A stretch of 64,000 nucleotides of DNA, taken from the NCBI GenBank assembly GCA_020850535.1, contig JADZEM010000123.1, positions 1 to 64,000 on the forward strand, in the 5' to 3' direction. This document shows, in pieces, positions 42,199-50,279 of the stretch (its first letter is position 1; every line of letters starts with the position of its first letter). The position numbers were made by a program, and so were the translations under genes. This stretch comes from Chloroflexota bacterium (GTDB taxonomy: Bacteria > Chloroflexota > UBA6077 > JACCZL01). Under the pieces are notes generated by a model, which saw only the letters and a list, made by a program, of their open reading frames with translations, had not been told where the DNA came from and searched no databases.

Positions 42199-45100
42199 TC
42201 AGGTGCGCAGGGCGCGGCGCACAGCGTAGCTGTCCAGGTAGCGGTGCAACAGTTCTCTCTCGAGCGGCGGGCAGGCCGGAACCGTGGCCGGGAGCGCGGC
42301 CAGCGTGGCGCTATCGTCGAGGTGCGCGAGCGTGCGTTGAGCGTAGCGCTCCGGCCGCGTCGCCGGTCCGCCCGATGCGCGATCTGCAAGGAACGGCAAC
42401 AGCGGCAACAACGGGTTGTCGTCGCTGGTCAAAAGCTCTGACAGCCAGCGGTCGAACGGGACCAAATTGATCGGGTAGCCGGCCGCGTCGATCCACTCCA
42501 CAAGCCGCTCCCACGAGATGGTGTTCGATCCGCCGAGATGGAATGCCCGGCCAGCCGCCCCGTGAGCCGTTGCCAGCGTCACAATCGCCCGGCTGACATA
42601 GTCCACTGGTGCGCCACGCCAGAGATAGTCCAGGCGCGGCGCCAGGCCCAGCTGCACGCAACCCCGCACCACACGCCCAAACAACTCCTCGCCGCTCGAA
42701 TGGCCGGTGCGGCTGTCACCGAGAATCCAGCCTGGTCGGTAGACGCTGACGGGAAGTCCACGCCGAGACGCAGCCCACACAAGTTGCTCGGCGACCCATT
42801 TGCTCTGAATGTACCCAAGATCTAACCCGGCCGGATGATCGAGCGGCTCTGCTTCGTCGATGAGCCGGCCGTCGTAGGCGGCCCCGTAGAAAACAGAGGC
42901 CGTCGAGACGTAATGCAGGGCCTTCGGACGGCTGAGACAGGCCAGCCGCAGGATCTCGCAGGTGCCGTCCACGTTCGCCGGCTTGAGCTGGTGGTAGGAT
43001 TGGACGAAGTTCAGCCAGGCGCCGTTGTGGTAAATCGCGTCGAGGCTGCCGGCAAGCGACGCAAATCGCTCGGGACTGAGGCCCAGGAGCGGCCGGCCCA
43101 GATCGCCGGGCAGCGGCCGGATTCTGGCCGCATCCCGCTCGTCCCACAGTCCGTGCCGTGTCATCGCGTGCTGTAGCCGCTGCCGGGCGGAGGTCTCGTC
43201 CGGAGCGCGAACCAGGCAGAAGACCTCGGCTGTGGTCTGATCCAGGAGCTCGCGCAGCAGGTAGGCGCCCAGGAAGCCCGTCGCGCCGGTCAGGAGGATC
43301 TCCCGGAGCGCCGCGGTCGTCAGCGCCTGACCCGCCGCCGGACGGATCTCGGCATCGAGCACGGCCTCGGCCCGGAGGTCCACGGTCTGCGCGGTAGCGT
43401 CTAAGGGTACGCTCAGCCGCGCGGCCAGGTCTCGGAGGGTCGGGTTATCTTCCAACTGCGCGAACTGCAACCACCGACCTAGCTTCCGCTCTATCTCCAG
43501 TTTCAGATGGATCAGCCCCAACGAGTCCAGGCCCAAGTCGAACAGCCGATCATCTCCCGAGAAGCGCCGCACGGTTGAGCCCACGATTCGCCCGACGCAG
43601 TCCAGCAGCGCCATCAGCAGATCGTCGGTCCGCCCGTCAGCACCTATGACCAGGCCCTGAGCAGCAGTGGCAAGGGCCGGTGAAGTGACAGCAGCGTGCG
43701 AGCCGGGGCGCTGCCAGAGGTAGAGCGGACTGAATCCGCCTGCCCGCCACGTCTCGCGGATCAAGCTGCGCTGGAGCTTGCCGCTCGAGGTCTTGGGCAG
43801 GCTGCCGGGTCCGACAAGGGCAATCGTCGTCGGCTCGACCTGGTGATCGGCGGCCAGCGCGGCTCGGATCGCTTCCGAGATCTGGGCCAGCGCTTCTGGC
43901 TCCGGCCAGGAGCGTCGCCGGACCTCCGCAATGATCACCACCTGCTCCGCGCCGTCTTGCTCCAATCCGAAGGCGGCAACATGGGTCCGCCTGAGCTCCG
44001 GATGGCTGCTCTCAGCCGAGTGCTCGAAGTCGTGAGGATGGTGGTTTCGTCCTCGAATGATGATCAGGTCTTTCAGACGCCCGGTGATGAACAGTTCGCC
44101 ATCGTGCACAAATCCAAGATCGCCGGTCCGGAGGAACGGGCCGTCGCCGGAGTCCGCAAGCCGTGCCTGAAAGAGCGATGCACTGTCGGCAGGGCGATTC
44201 CAGTAGCCTTGGCCGACACTCTCGCTCATGCACCAGATCTCGCCAATCCGGCCCGGCGGCAGACGGACGCCGCGCTCAGGATCGACAATGACGACCTCGG
44301 TGTCCCGTCCCCAGCGCCCACTGGTCGCCAGCATCCTGACTGCGTCGACGTCGCCCAGTGTCGCCGGTATCCCCGCCGACCGTTCCAGGGCCGTCCGGTC
44401 GAACGGCCGCGCCAGCTTCTGGCCTGGCAGTACACCAGCTGTGACCGCCAGGGTCGATTCGGCGAGCCCGTACGCCGGCCAGAACGCTTCTGGCCGGAAT
44501 CCAGCCACGGAGAATGCTTCCGCGAACCGTTCGAGCGTGGCTGGCCGGATCGGCTCGGCCGCAACGCTCGCGAAATTCCAAGACCGCAGATCAAGGCGCG
44601 CTCGCTCGTCGGGCGTGGTGCGCTGCACACACAGGTCGTAGGCAAAGTTCGGGCCGGGGCTGGCGCTCGCCTGTACCGCTGAGATCACCCGGAGCCAACG
44701 GACCGGGTCTTCCAGGAAGTGCATCGGCGACATCGTAGTCACTGGGACACCGTGGTAGAGCGGCATCAGCATCCCGCCGACCAGGCCCAGATCGTGAAAC
44801 AGCGGTGCCCACGAGACGGCGTGTGTCTGCGGCCGACCGTCTATGCCCTGCCGAATTGTTTCCAGGTTGTGCAGGACGTTTGCATGAGAAATCATGACTC
44901 CGCGCGGCACGCTCGTGGAGCCGGAGGTGTACTGGAGGTACGCTACTGATGATCTTCTTGTCGGAGACGGCGCCCAGTCCACGTCGTCCAACAGGCGCTC
45001 AATCGCAATCCAACGGCGACCCCCCAGCCCGGGATACCGTACGTGGTTGTCGGCAAGCAGGGCGAACGTGCGCTCAGTAACCAGAACCACCGAGGCGTCA

Positions 45101-45501
45101 GCGTCCTCAATGATGGCGGTGATGCGCTTATCTACCCGCCGAGCCGAGGGTGGGAAAGCCGGCACCGCGATGAGATCAGCGTAGAGGCAGCCGAAGAACG
45201 CCGCGATATACTCTGGCTCGTGCGGAAGCAGCAGCAGCACGCGCTCGCCCGGGGCCGCCATGCCGCTCAGGTGCGCCCCAATCGCCCGTGCCTGTCGGTC
45301 AAGCTCCCGGTAGGTTAGCTGCCGTCGTGGGGCTTCGTCGGATCCGAGGAAGCTGTAGCCCAGGTTGTCGGGAGACTCGCACGCGCGGAGCCGCAGCAGA
45401 TCAACCAGACTCTCGCACTGGGTGCTGGCGGGTGAGCTGGCTAGCCGTGTGGGCGCGTCGCTCGTGCTCGGTGTTCCCGGAGCCTGAGGGGTACGCGTCA
45501 T
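42199..45501 (-). CDS. Fatty acyl-AMP ligase / acyl carrier protein / thioester reductase megaenzyme
   Basis: A 1100-residue tri-domain protein. About residues 30-590 are a FAAL-type adenylation domain with LQYTSGSTSVPRGVMISHANV near 190, an FAAL-like N-subdomain, and FLRTGDLGFVHDGELFITGRLKD near 455. An ACP follows with phosphopantetheine Ser660 in LFDLGLDSLGLIHLK. About 730-1100 is a thioester-reductase domain: LLTGATGFLGAYLLRE, HNGAWLNFVQSY, STASVFYGA, and the catalytic YIQSKWVAEQL. It should activate a fatty acid as acyl-AMP, load it on the ACP and release it as an aldehyde or alcohol with NAD(P)H. The start ATG overlaps the stop of the upstream fusion gene. Confidence 0.92.
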   Translation of the reverse strand: MTRTPQAPGTPSTSDAPTRLASSPASTQCESLVDLLRLRACESPDNLGYSFLGSDEAPRRQLTYRELDRQARAIGAHLSGMAAPGERVLLLLPHEPEYIAAFFGCLYADLIAVPAFPPSARRVDKRITAIIEDADASVVLVTERTFALLADNHVRYPGLGGRRWIAIERLLDDVDWAPSPTRRSSVAYLQYTSGSTSVPRGVMISHANVLHNLETIRQGIDGRPQTHAVSWAPLFHDLGLVGGMLMPLYHGVPVTTMSPMHFLEDPVRWLRVISAVQASASPGPNFAYDLCVQRTTPDERARLDLRSWNFASVAAEPIRPATLERFAEAFSVAGFRPEAFWPAYGLAESTLAVTAGVLPGQKLARPFDRTALERSAGIPATLGDVDAVRMLATSGRWGRDTEVVIVDPERGVRLPPGRIGEIWCMSESVGQGYWNRPADSASLFQARLADSGDGPFLRTGDLGFVHDGELFITGRLKDLIIIRGRNHHPHDFEHSAESSHPELRRTHVAAFGLEQDGAEQVVIIAEVRRRSWPEPEALAQISEAIRAALAADHQVEPTTIALVGPGSLPKTSSGKLQRSLIRETWRAGGFSPLYLWQRPGSHAAVTSPALATAAQGLVIGADGRTDDLLMALLDCVGRIVGSTVRRFSGDDRLFDLGLDSLGLIHLKLEIERKLGRWLQFAQLEDNPTLRDLAARLSVPLDATAQTVDLRAEAVLDAEIRPAAGQALTTAALREILLTGATGFLGAYLLRELLDQTTAEVFCLVRAPDETSARQRLQHAMTRHGLWDERDAARIRPLPGDLGRPLLGLSPERFASLAGSLDAIYHNGAWLNFVQSYHQLKPANVDGTCEILRLACLSRPKALHYVSTASVFYGAAYDGRLIDEAEPLDHPAGLDLGYIQSKWVAEQLVWAASRRGLPVSVYRPGWILGDSRTGHSSGEELFGRVVRGCVQLGLAPRLDYLWRGAPVDYVSRAIVTLATAHGAAGRAFHLGGSNTISWERLVEWIDAAGYPINLVPFDRWLSELLTSDDNPLLPLLPFLADRASGGPATRPERYAQRTLAHLDDSATLAALPATVPACPPLERELLHRYLDSYAVRRALRT

Positions 45502-47312
45502 GACATCAGCCCTTGGAGCGCCTGAATCAACGCAGCATTCTCCTCTTCACTCTTGACGGCCACGCGGATGTACTGCCCCTGGCCGAGGCCGGCCTTGCCG
45601 GTGCAGTCCTTGACGAGCAGCCAGTGCTCTGTCAGCAGTCGCTGGCCCAGGGTGGCAGCGGTCCAGGGCGGGCGGACCTCGCAGAGCACGAAGTTGCCGC
45701 CCGATTCAATTGCCCGGAGGCCTGGCAGGCAGGCCAGGTCTCTCGTGAGCTGAGCGCGGTTCTCAATGAGCCGATGGCAAGCGGCGCGGTACTCGCACTC
45801 GTACCGTCCGACCATCTGCATGAACCACTCGGCCAGGGCGTTGATATTCCAGATTGGCAGGCGGCCGGCGATGCGTTGGAGGAGAACGGCGTCCCCGGAC
45901 GCCAGCACGCCCAGGCGGAGCCCGGCGATGCCATGCGACTTGCCAAGGCTGCGAATCACGATCAGATTCGGGAAGCGGGCCAGCGTCTCGGGATCCAGCA
46001 AGGAGCGCCCCTGGCAGCCATCCACGAAATCGATGAACGACTCGTCGAGGATCAGCCGAGTGCCTTGCGTGCGCAACGTTTCCAGGAGCACCAGAATGTC
46101 GTCGCGCCTGAAGGTCTGGCCGGTTGGGTTGTTCGGGTTGACCAACACCAGCGCTGCCGCCGACTGGTCTCGGGACGCCTGCGCCAGATTGTCCAGGTCG
46201 TGCCTGAATGTGTCCGGTTCGAGCGCCGCCGGCCCCATCGGCACCGCTTCGGGATAGTGCCCGTACTCCTCGAAGGTCGGCGTCGGCACGATGACCGGGC
46301 CTGAGATGTCGGCGAGCATGGCTGAGATCAATTCGGCGGCCCCATTCCCCACCAGAATCTGGTCCGGCTGGCAGCGAAACAACCCAGCCGCCAGCGAACG
46401 CTGGACCGCCAGGCCAGACGGGTACATCGTCGCCAGCTGTGGGGCGGCGTCGGAGAGCGCCTCGCGGAGGCCGTCAGATGGAAAATACGGGTGTACGAGG
46501 TACGTGAAGTCCTTCAACCGTGGGAAGCGCCAGTAGCCGCCGTACCGTTTCTGGAGCCGCTCGAATCGCTCCTCGGCGGGCGCGAACAGGACACTGGCTA
46601 TGTCAAGATCCTGCTGGTCATCGATCTCGTACCAGCGCCGCTCACCGACTGGCAACGCGACGAGGTTGTCGTCGCCCATGTAGACGAGCGCCCGCAGCAC
46701 TTCCTCGTAGTAGTGCCCGCGCCCCTCCATGCCGACGTACGCCGCCAGGAACGGCATGAGCCGACTCCTGGAGAGTTCGCGGCTCAACTTGTACAGATTG
46801 ACCGTCTTGAAGTAGCTGGCCGCCTCAGCCCGCCGAAACTCCCGCTTCGAAACAAAGCGGGTTATCCGCAGGTCGTCGTCGAGGACTGTGACCGTCCCGT
46901 CCATCCACGGCTCGTATGCGGCGACCACCGCCACATTTTTCGCAGGGTGGGAGGCGCACGCCAGCAAAATCTCTGGCTCGAAGATGACGTCGCTCTCCAG
47001 GAGCAGCGTGTCGTCCTGTTCCAGGTACTCGCGTGCGAGCAAGAGCGAGTAGATGTTGTTCGTCTCGGCGTAGACCGGGTTGGTGACGTAGTGGACCGGG
47101 ATGCCGGCCTGCTCGCTGCCGAGAAAGGCTCGGACCTCGTCGGCCCCATGGCCCACGACGATGACGATCCGTTCGACGTTCGCCCGTATCAGGGCGTCGA
47201 GCGCGTACTCCACCAGCCGCCGGCCATTGAGCTCGACCATGCACTTGGTCGAATGGCGGGTGGTAGCGCCGAGGCGCTTCCCCAGACCGGCAGCCAGAAT
47301 CACCGCCTGCAT
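45498..47312 (-). CDS. Nucleotidyltransferase fused to class I/II aminotransferase (PntC/LicC-like plus HisC/CobD-like)
   Basis: A 604-residue fusion. Residues 1-240 are a sugar/choline-phosphate-type nucleotidyltransferase: QAVILAAGLGKRLGATTRHSTK (NTP loop), ETNNIYSLLLAREYL, LLLESDVIFEP. Residues about 265-604 are a fold-type-I PLP enzyme of the HisC/CobD group: VLVNPNNPTGQTFRRDD, LILDESFIDF and the Schiff-base Lys458 in SLGKSHGIAGLRLG. LicC makes CDP-choline; PntC activates 2-aminoethylphosphonate; CobD-like enzymes decarboxylate amino-acid phosphates. The fusion thus suggests synthesis of a CDP-amino-alcohol (or phosphonate) for the downstream phosphatidyltransferase. Which reaction the PLP domain does is unknown. 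It is divergent from the STAND regulator. Confidence 0.85.
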   Translation of the reverse strand: MQAVILAAGLGKRLGATTRHSTKCMVELNGRRLVEYALDALIRANVERIVIVVGHGADEVRAFLGSEQAGIPVHYVTNPVYAETNNIYSLLLAREYLEQDDTLLLESDVIFEPEILLACASHPAKNVAVVAAYEPWMDGTVTVLDDDLRITRFVSKREFRRAEAASYFKTVNLYKLSRELSRSRLMPFLAAYVGMEGRGHYYEEVLRALVYMGDDNLVALPVGERRWYEIDDQQDLDIASVLFAPAEERFERLQKRYGGYWRFPRLKDFTYLVHPYFPSDGLREALSDAAPQLATMYPSGLAVQRSLAAGLFRCQPDQILVGNGAAELISAMLADISGPVIVPTPTFEEYGHYPEAVPMGPAALEPDTFRHDLDNLAQASRDQSAAALVLVNPNNPTGQTFRRDDILVLLETLRTQGTRLILDESFIDFVDGCQGRSLLDPETLARFPNLIVIRSLGKSHGIAGLRLGVLASGDAVLLQRIAGRLPIWNINALAEWFMQMVGRYECEYRAACHRLIENRAQLTRDLACLPGLRAIESGGNFVLCEVRPPWTAATLGQRLLTEHWLLVKDCTGKAGLGQGQYIRVAVKSEEENAALIQALQGLMS

Positions 47313-47357
47313 GACACGAGTCCCCCGGCGTGCTGCATCATCAAGCCCGGACCATCC

Positions 47358-47576
47358 CTAGTTGAGTCCCTGCACGGCGTAGTCCCGCCCAAGTTGATCA
47401 CGGGCCTGGGCGGACATCCGGCTCACCCAGATACCGGCAAGCCACAACGGGAAGGCGAGCGGGCCATGGGTTGGGACCGGCACGTGCATCTCATCCCAGC
47501 AACCCTGACAGAGCAACGCTTCGGCATCTGGCACGTGCCCCGATCCTTTCGTCGGCGTGGGCGACACATTCTGCAT
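47358..47576 (-). pseudogene. Remnant of a CxxC domain found before adenylate-cyclase-type proteins
   Basis: The frame reads LLCQGCWDEMHVPVPTHGPLA, then LAGIWVSRM, which resembles the small module C..C..HVPIPIRGPLA...GIRPSRM seen at the start of bacterial adenylate cyclase-like proteins. After SRM the similarity stops and the second Cys pair is missing. The gene is 45 bases upstream of the nucleotidyltransferase fusion. It may be a decayed fragment or a short diverged protein. Confidence 0.45.
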
Positions 47577-47605
47577 CTCAACATACGGCCGCTCGGCGGT
47601 GTGAA

Positions 47606-47635
47606 CCACGCGGAATACGCAGCTTTAGCCGCGCC
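47606..47635. repeat. Degenerate half-copy of the 31-bp palindrome arm
   Basis: CCACGCGGAATACGCAGCTT with its continuation differs at about four positions from the arm at 55798-55826. It lies in the divergent spacer before the STAND regulator. Confidence 0.55.
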
Positions 47636-47818
47636 TTCTACCGCGCCTTTGACGTCCTGGCTCGAGGTCCGTACCTGCTGGAACCGGATCGTTGCTCGGT
47701 CTGCCCGTCCTACCGAGTGATGTAGACAGTGCCGTCAGTTCGCCGTGAGACGGTTCTCTGCGTGATACACTGCGGGGCGTTCAATCCCGTATTCACGTTC
47801 CTGTTTGAGGGAAGGTTG

Positions 47819-50278
47819 ATGTCAGTTCCGCGCAGAGCTGCAACCTTCGGGGCTCTGTTGCGCGAGCACCGACTGGCGGCCAGACTGACCCAGGAGACGC
47901 TAGCCGAGCGGTCTGGCATCAGCCCTCGTACGATCCAGGAGGTTGAGGCCGGCGACGTTCACCCGCGTCGCTCTACAGCGCTCAGCCTGGTTCAGGCGCT
48001 GGGCCTCTCCGACGAAACCCGCCACGCGCTGATGGACGCCGTCGTGTCTCGTCCTCGTCAGCGTTCCCTGGTGCGCGGCCAGGTGGCGGAGCGGCAAAGC
48101 GAACCAGACTTCCTGCCGCTCCCCGAGCCACCAGCGGAGCCGGTCGTGCGCGAGCCGGCCCTGGTGGCCCTCTCCCGACCGACCCCGACGAATATCCCCT
48201 GGCCGGTCAGCAGCCTGCTGGGACGCGAGGCCGACCTTGCCGCGATCCGCACCACCATCGTCAAGCAACATCAGCGGCTGGTCACGTTGACCGGGGTAGG
48301 TGGTTCTGGCAAGACCAGCCTCGCCGTCCAGGTCGCAGCCGACCTCTTGGATGCGTTTGTCGATGGGGTCTGGTTCGTGGAGCTGGCCTCGACTGCCGAT
48401 GCTGCGCTCGTGGCACCGAGCGTGGCCGGGGTGCTCGGGGTCTACGAGATCCAGGGCACGTCGCTGCTGGACACGCTTCTGGGGTTCTTGCGGCGCAAGC
48501 GGCTGCTGCTGGTGCTTGACAACTGCGAGCACCTCATCGAGGGGTGCGCCGAGTTGGCCAGACGCCTGCTCACGGCGTGTCCCGATCTTTCGATTCTGGC
48601 CACGAGCCGCGAGCCGCTCCGGGTCGCTGGTGAACAGCGCCGCCCGGTCCGGCCGCTGGACGTGCCAGACCCTGGTGGCAGTGCAACGCTCGCGGTGTTG
48701 GGGGAGATCGCCTCCGTACGGCTGTTTGTGGAGCGCGCCCACGCAATCGACCCTGACTTTGCCTTGACCGAGGCGAACGCGACGTGGGTGACGCAGATCT
48801 GCGCGCGGCTCGACGGCATCCCGCTCGCCATCGAGCTGGCGGCGTCGCGGATCGCGGTATTATCGGCCGAGCAGATCGCCGCGCGCCTGGACGGCTCGTT
48901 TCGGCTGTTGACGAATGGCTCGCGGGGCGGGCCGACCCGACAGCAGACGATCGAGGCTGCGCTCGACTGGAGCTACGATCTGCTGTCGGATGCTGAACAG
49001 GCCGCGTTTCGGACGCTGAGTTCGTTCGCCGGAGGATTCGACCTGGACGCCGCCGAACGCGTGTGCGGCGAGCACGCTTTGGAGGGCACCGCCGACCCGG
49101 CGACCGACGCGATGCTGGACGTCCTGACCAACCTTGTGGACAAGTCGCTGGTCGTCTCCGAGCGGACCCGACACGGACACAGGTATCGGTTGCTAGAACC
49201 GGTCCGGCAGTACGCCGCACTGGCGCTCGCGGTCGCGCGGGAGCGCGAGGGCGCGCGGGCGCGCCACGCCGCCTACTACGTCGCGTTTGCCGAGCGAGCG
49301 GCCCCGCTGCTGCGCGACCGGGAGCAGAGCACGTGGCTGGCCCGACTCGAATTGGAGAGAGACAATGTGCGGGCAGCGCTCACCTGGCTTGCCGAGTCCG
49401 GTGACGTCGAGCATGGCCTGAGGCTCGCGGTGGCGCTGACGCCGTGCTGGGAGGCTCGCGCCTACCTCAGTGAGGGCCGCCACTGGCTGGAGACCGCCAT
49501 CGCCGCATCGCGTGGAGGCGGCGCCTCGCCGGACTTGCAGATGCAGGCACTCATCGGTGCGGGTGGATTGGCCCAGTGGCAGGGCGATATTGAGCGTGCG
49601 GAAACGTTGCTCGTCGAGGCCCTCGCCTCCGCACGAAACCTGAAGGACCCCTGCAGCGAGGCGGAGACACTGGGTTGGCTCTCCGCCGTGTATCGCCGAA
49701 AGGGCGCCATCGAGCGCGGTATATGGCTCGCTCAGGAGAGCCTCCGGCTGGGACGCGAGCTCGCGAATGACCGGGTCATCGCGTTCGCCCTGCTCAATCT
49801 TGGCGTCGCCTTACAGAATCAGGGGGAAACCGATCGAGCGTTGCCCGTCCTGGATGAGTGCCTTCGTCGCTATCGTCACCTTGGAGATGATCGCTACGTC
49901 GCGATCACGTCCACGATGCTTGGCCGGCTCATCCTGACGACCGGTCAGATCGACACCGCGGCGAACATGCTTCGCGAGAGTCTCCTGGCACTGCGAGCAG
50001 TCGGCGATCACGGATTCTTGATTCATGCACTCGGCGGCTTCGCCCGCGTCGCCGAGGCGCGTGGCGAGCCCCGCCGTGCTGTAACCTGGTTCGCCGCCGC
50101 CGAGGCCTTGCGCGAGGCGCTTGGCATTGGTCATCCCCCGGTCACGCAAGCATCTGACCTGACGTTTCTCGCTGACTTGCAGGCTCAGTTGACGGTGTCG
50201 GAGCTCGGCGAGGCGTACGCGGCTGGTGAGGCAATGAGCCTGGAACAGGTGCTCGCAGAGATCGTCGAGGCGCGGTAG
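47819..50278 (+). CDS. XRE-HTH / STAND (NB-ARC) ATPase / TPR transcriptional regulator
   Basis: An 819-residue regulator. An N-terminal XRE-type HTH (GALLREHRLAARLTQETLAE, RSGISPRTIQEVEAGDVHPR) is followed by a linker and an NB-ARC ATPase with Walker A TGVGGSGKTSLAVQV near 158 and Walker B LLLVLDNCEHL near 225. Winged-helix and TPR/helical repeats occupy about 420-819. Such STAND proteins switch on ligand sensing and ATP binding. GAGGGAAGG precedes ATG 47819; longer frames lack support. It is divergent from the fusion gene at 45498-47312 and convergent with the patatin gene (stop to stop 1 base), so it is a candidate pathway-specific regulator. Confidence 0.88.
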   Translation: MSVPRRAATFGALLREHRLAARLTQETLAERSGISPRTIQEVEAGDVHPRRSTALSLVQALGLSDETRHALMDAVVSRPRQRSLVRGQVAERQSEPDFLPLPEPPAEPVVREPALVALSRPTPTNIPWPVSSLLGREADLAAIRTTIVKQHQRLVTLTGVGGSGKTSLAVQVAADLLDAFVDGVWFVELASTADAALVAPSVAGVLGVYEIQGTSLLDTLLGFLRRKRLLLVLDNCEHLIEGCAELARRLLTACPDLSILATSREPLRVAGEQRRPVRPLDVPDPGGSATLAVLGEIASVRLFVERAHAIDPDFALTEANATWVTQICARLDGIPLAIELAASRIAVLSAEQIAARLDGSFRLLTNGSRGGPTRQQTIEAALDWSYDLLSDAEQAAFRTLSSFAGGFDLDAAERVCGEHALEGTADPATDAMLDVLTNLVDKSLVVSERTRHGHRYRLLEPVRQYAALALAVAREREGARARHAAYYVAFAERAAPLLRDREQSTWLARLELERDNVRAALTWLAESGDVEHGLRLAVALTPCWEARAYLSEGRHWLETAIAASRGGGASPDLQMQALIGAGGLAQWQGDIERAETLLVEALASARNLKDPCSEAETLGWLSAVYRRKGAIERGIWLAQESLRLGRELANDRVIAFALLNLGVALQNQGETDRALPVLDECLRRYRHLGDDRYVAITSTMLGRLILTTGQIDTAANMLRESLLALRAVGDHGFLIHALGGFARVAEARGEPRRAVTWFAAAEALREALGIGHPPVTQASDLTFLADLQAQLTVSELGEAYAAGEAMSLEQVLAEIVEAR

Positions 50279-50279
50279 C

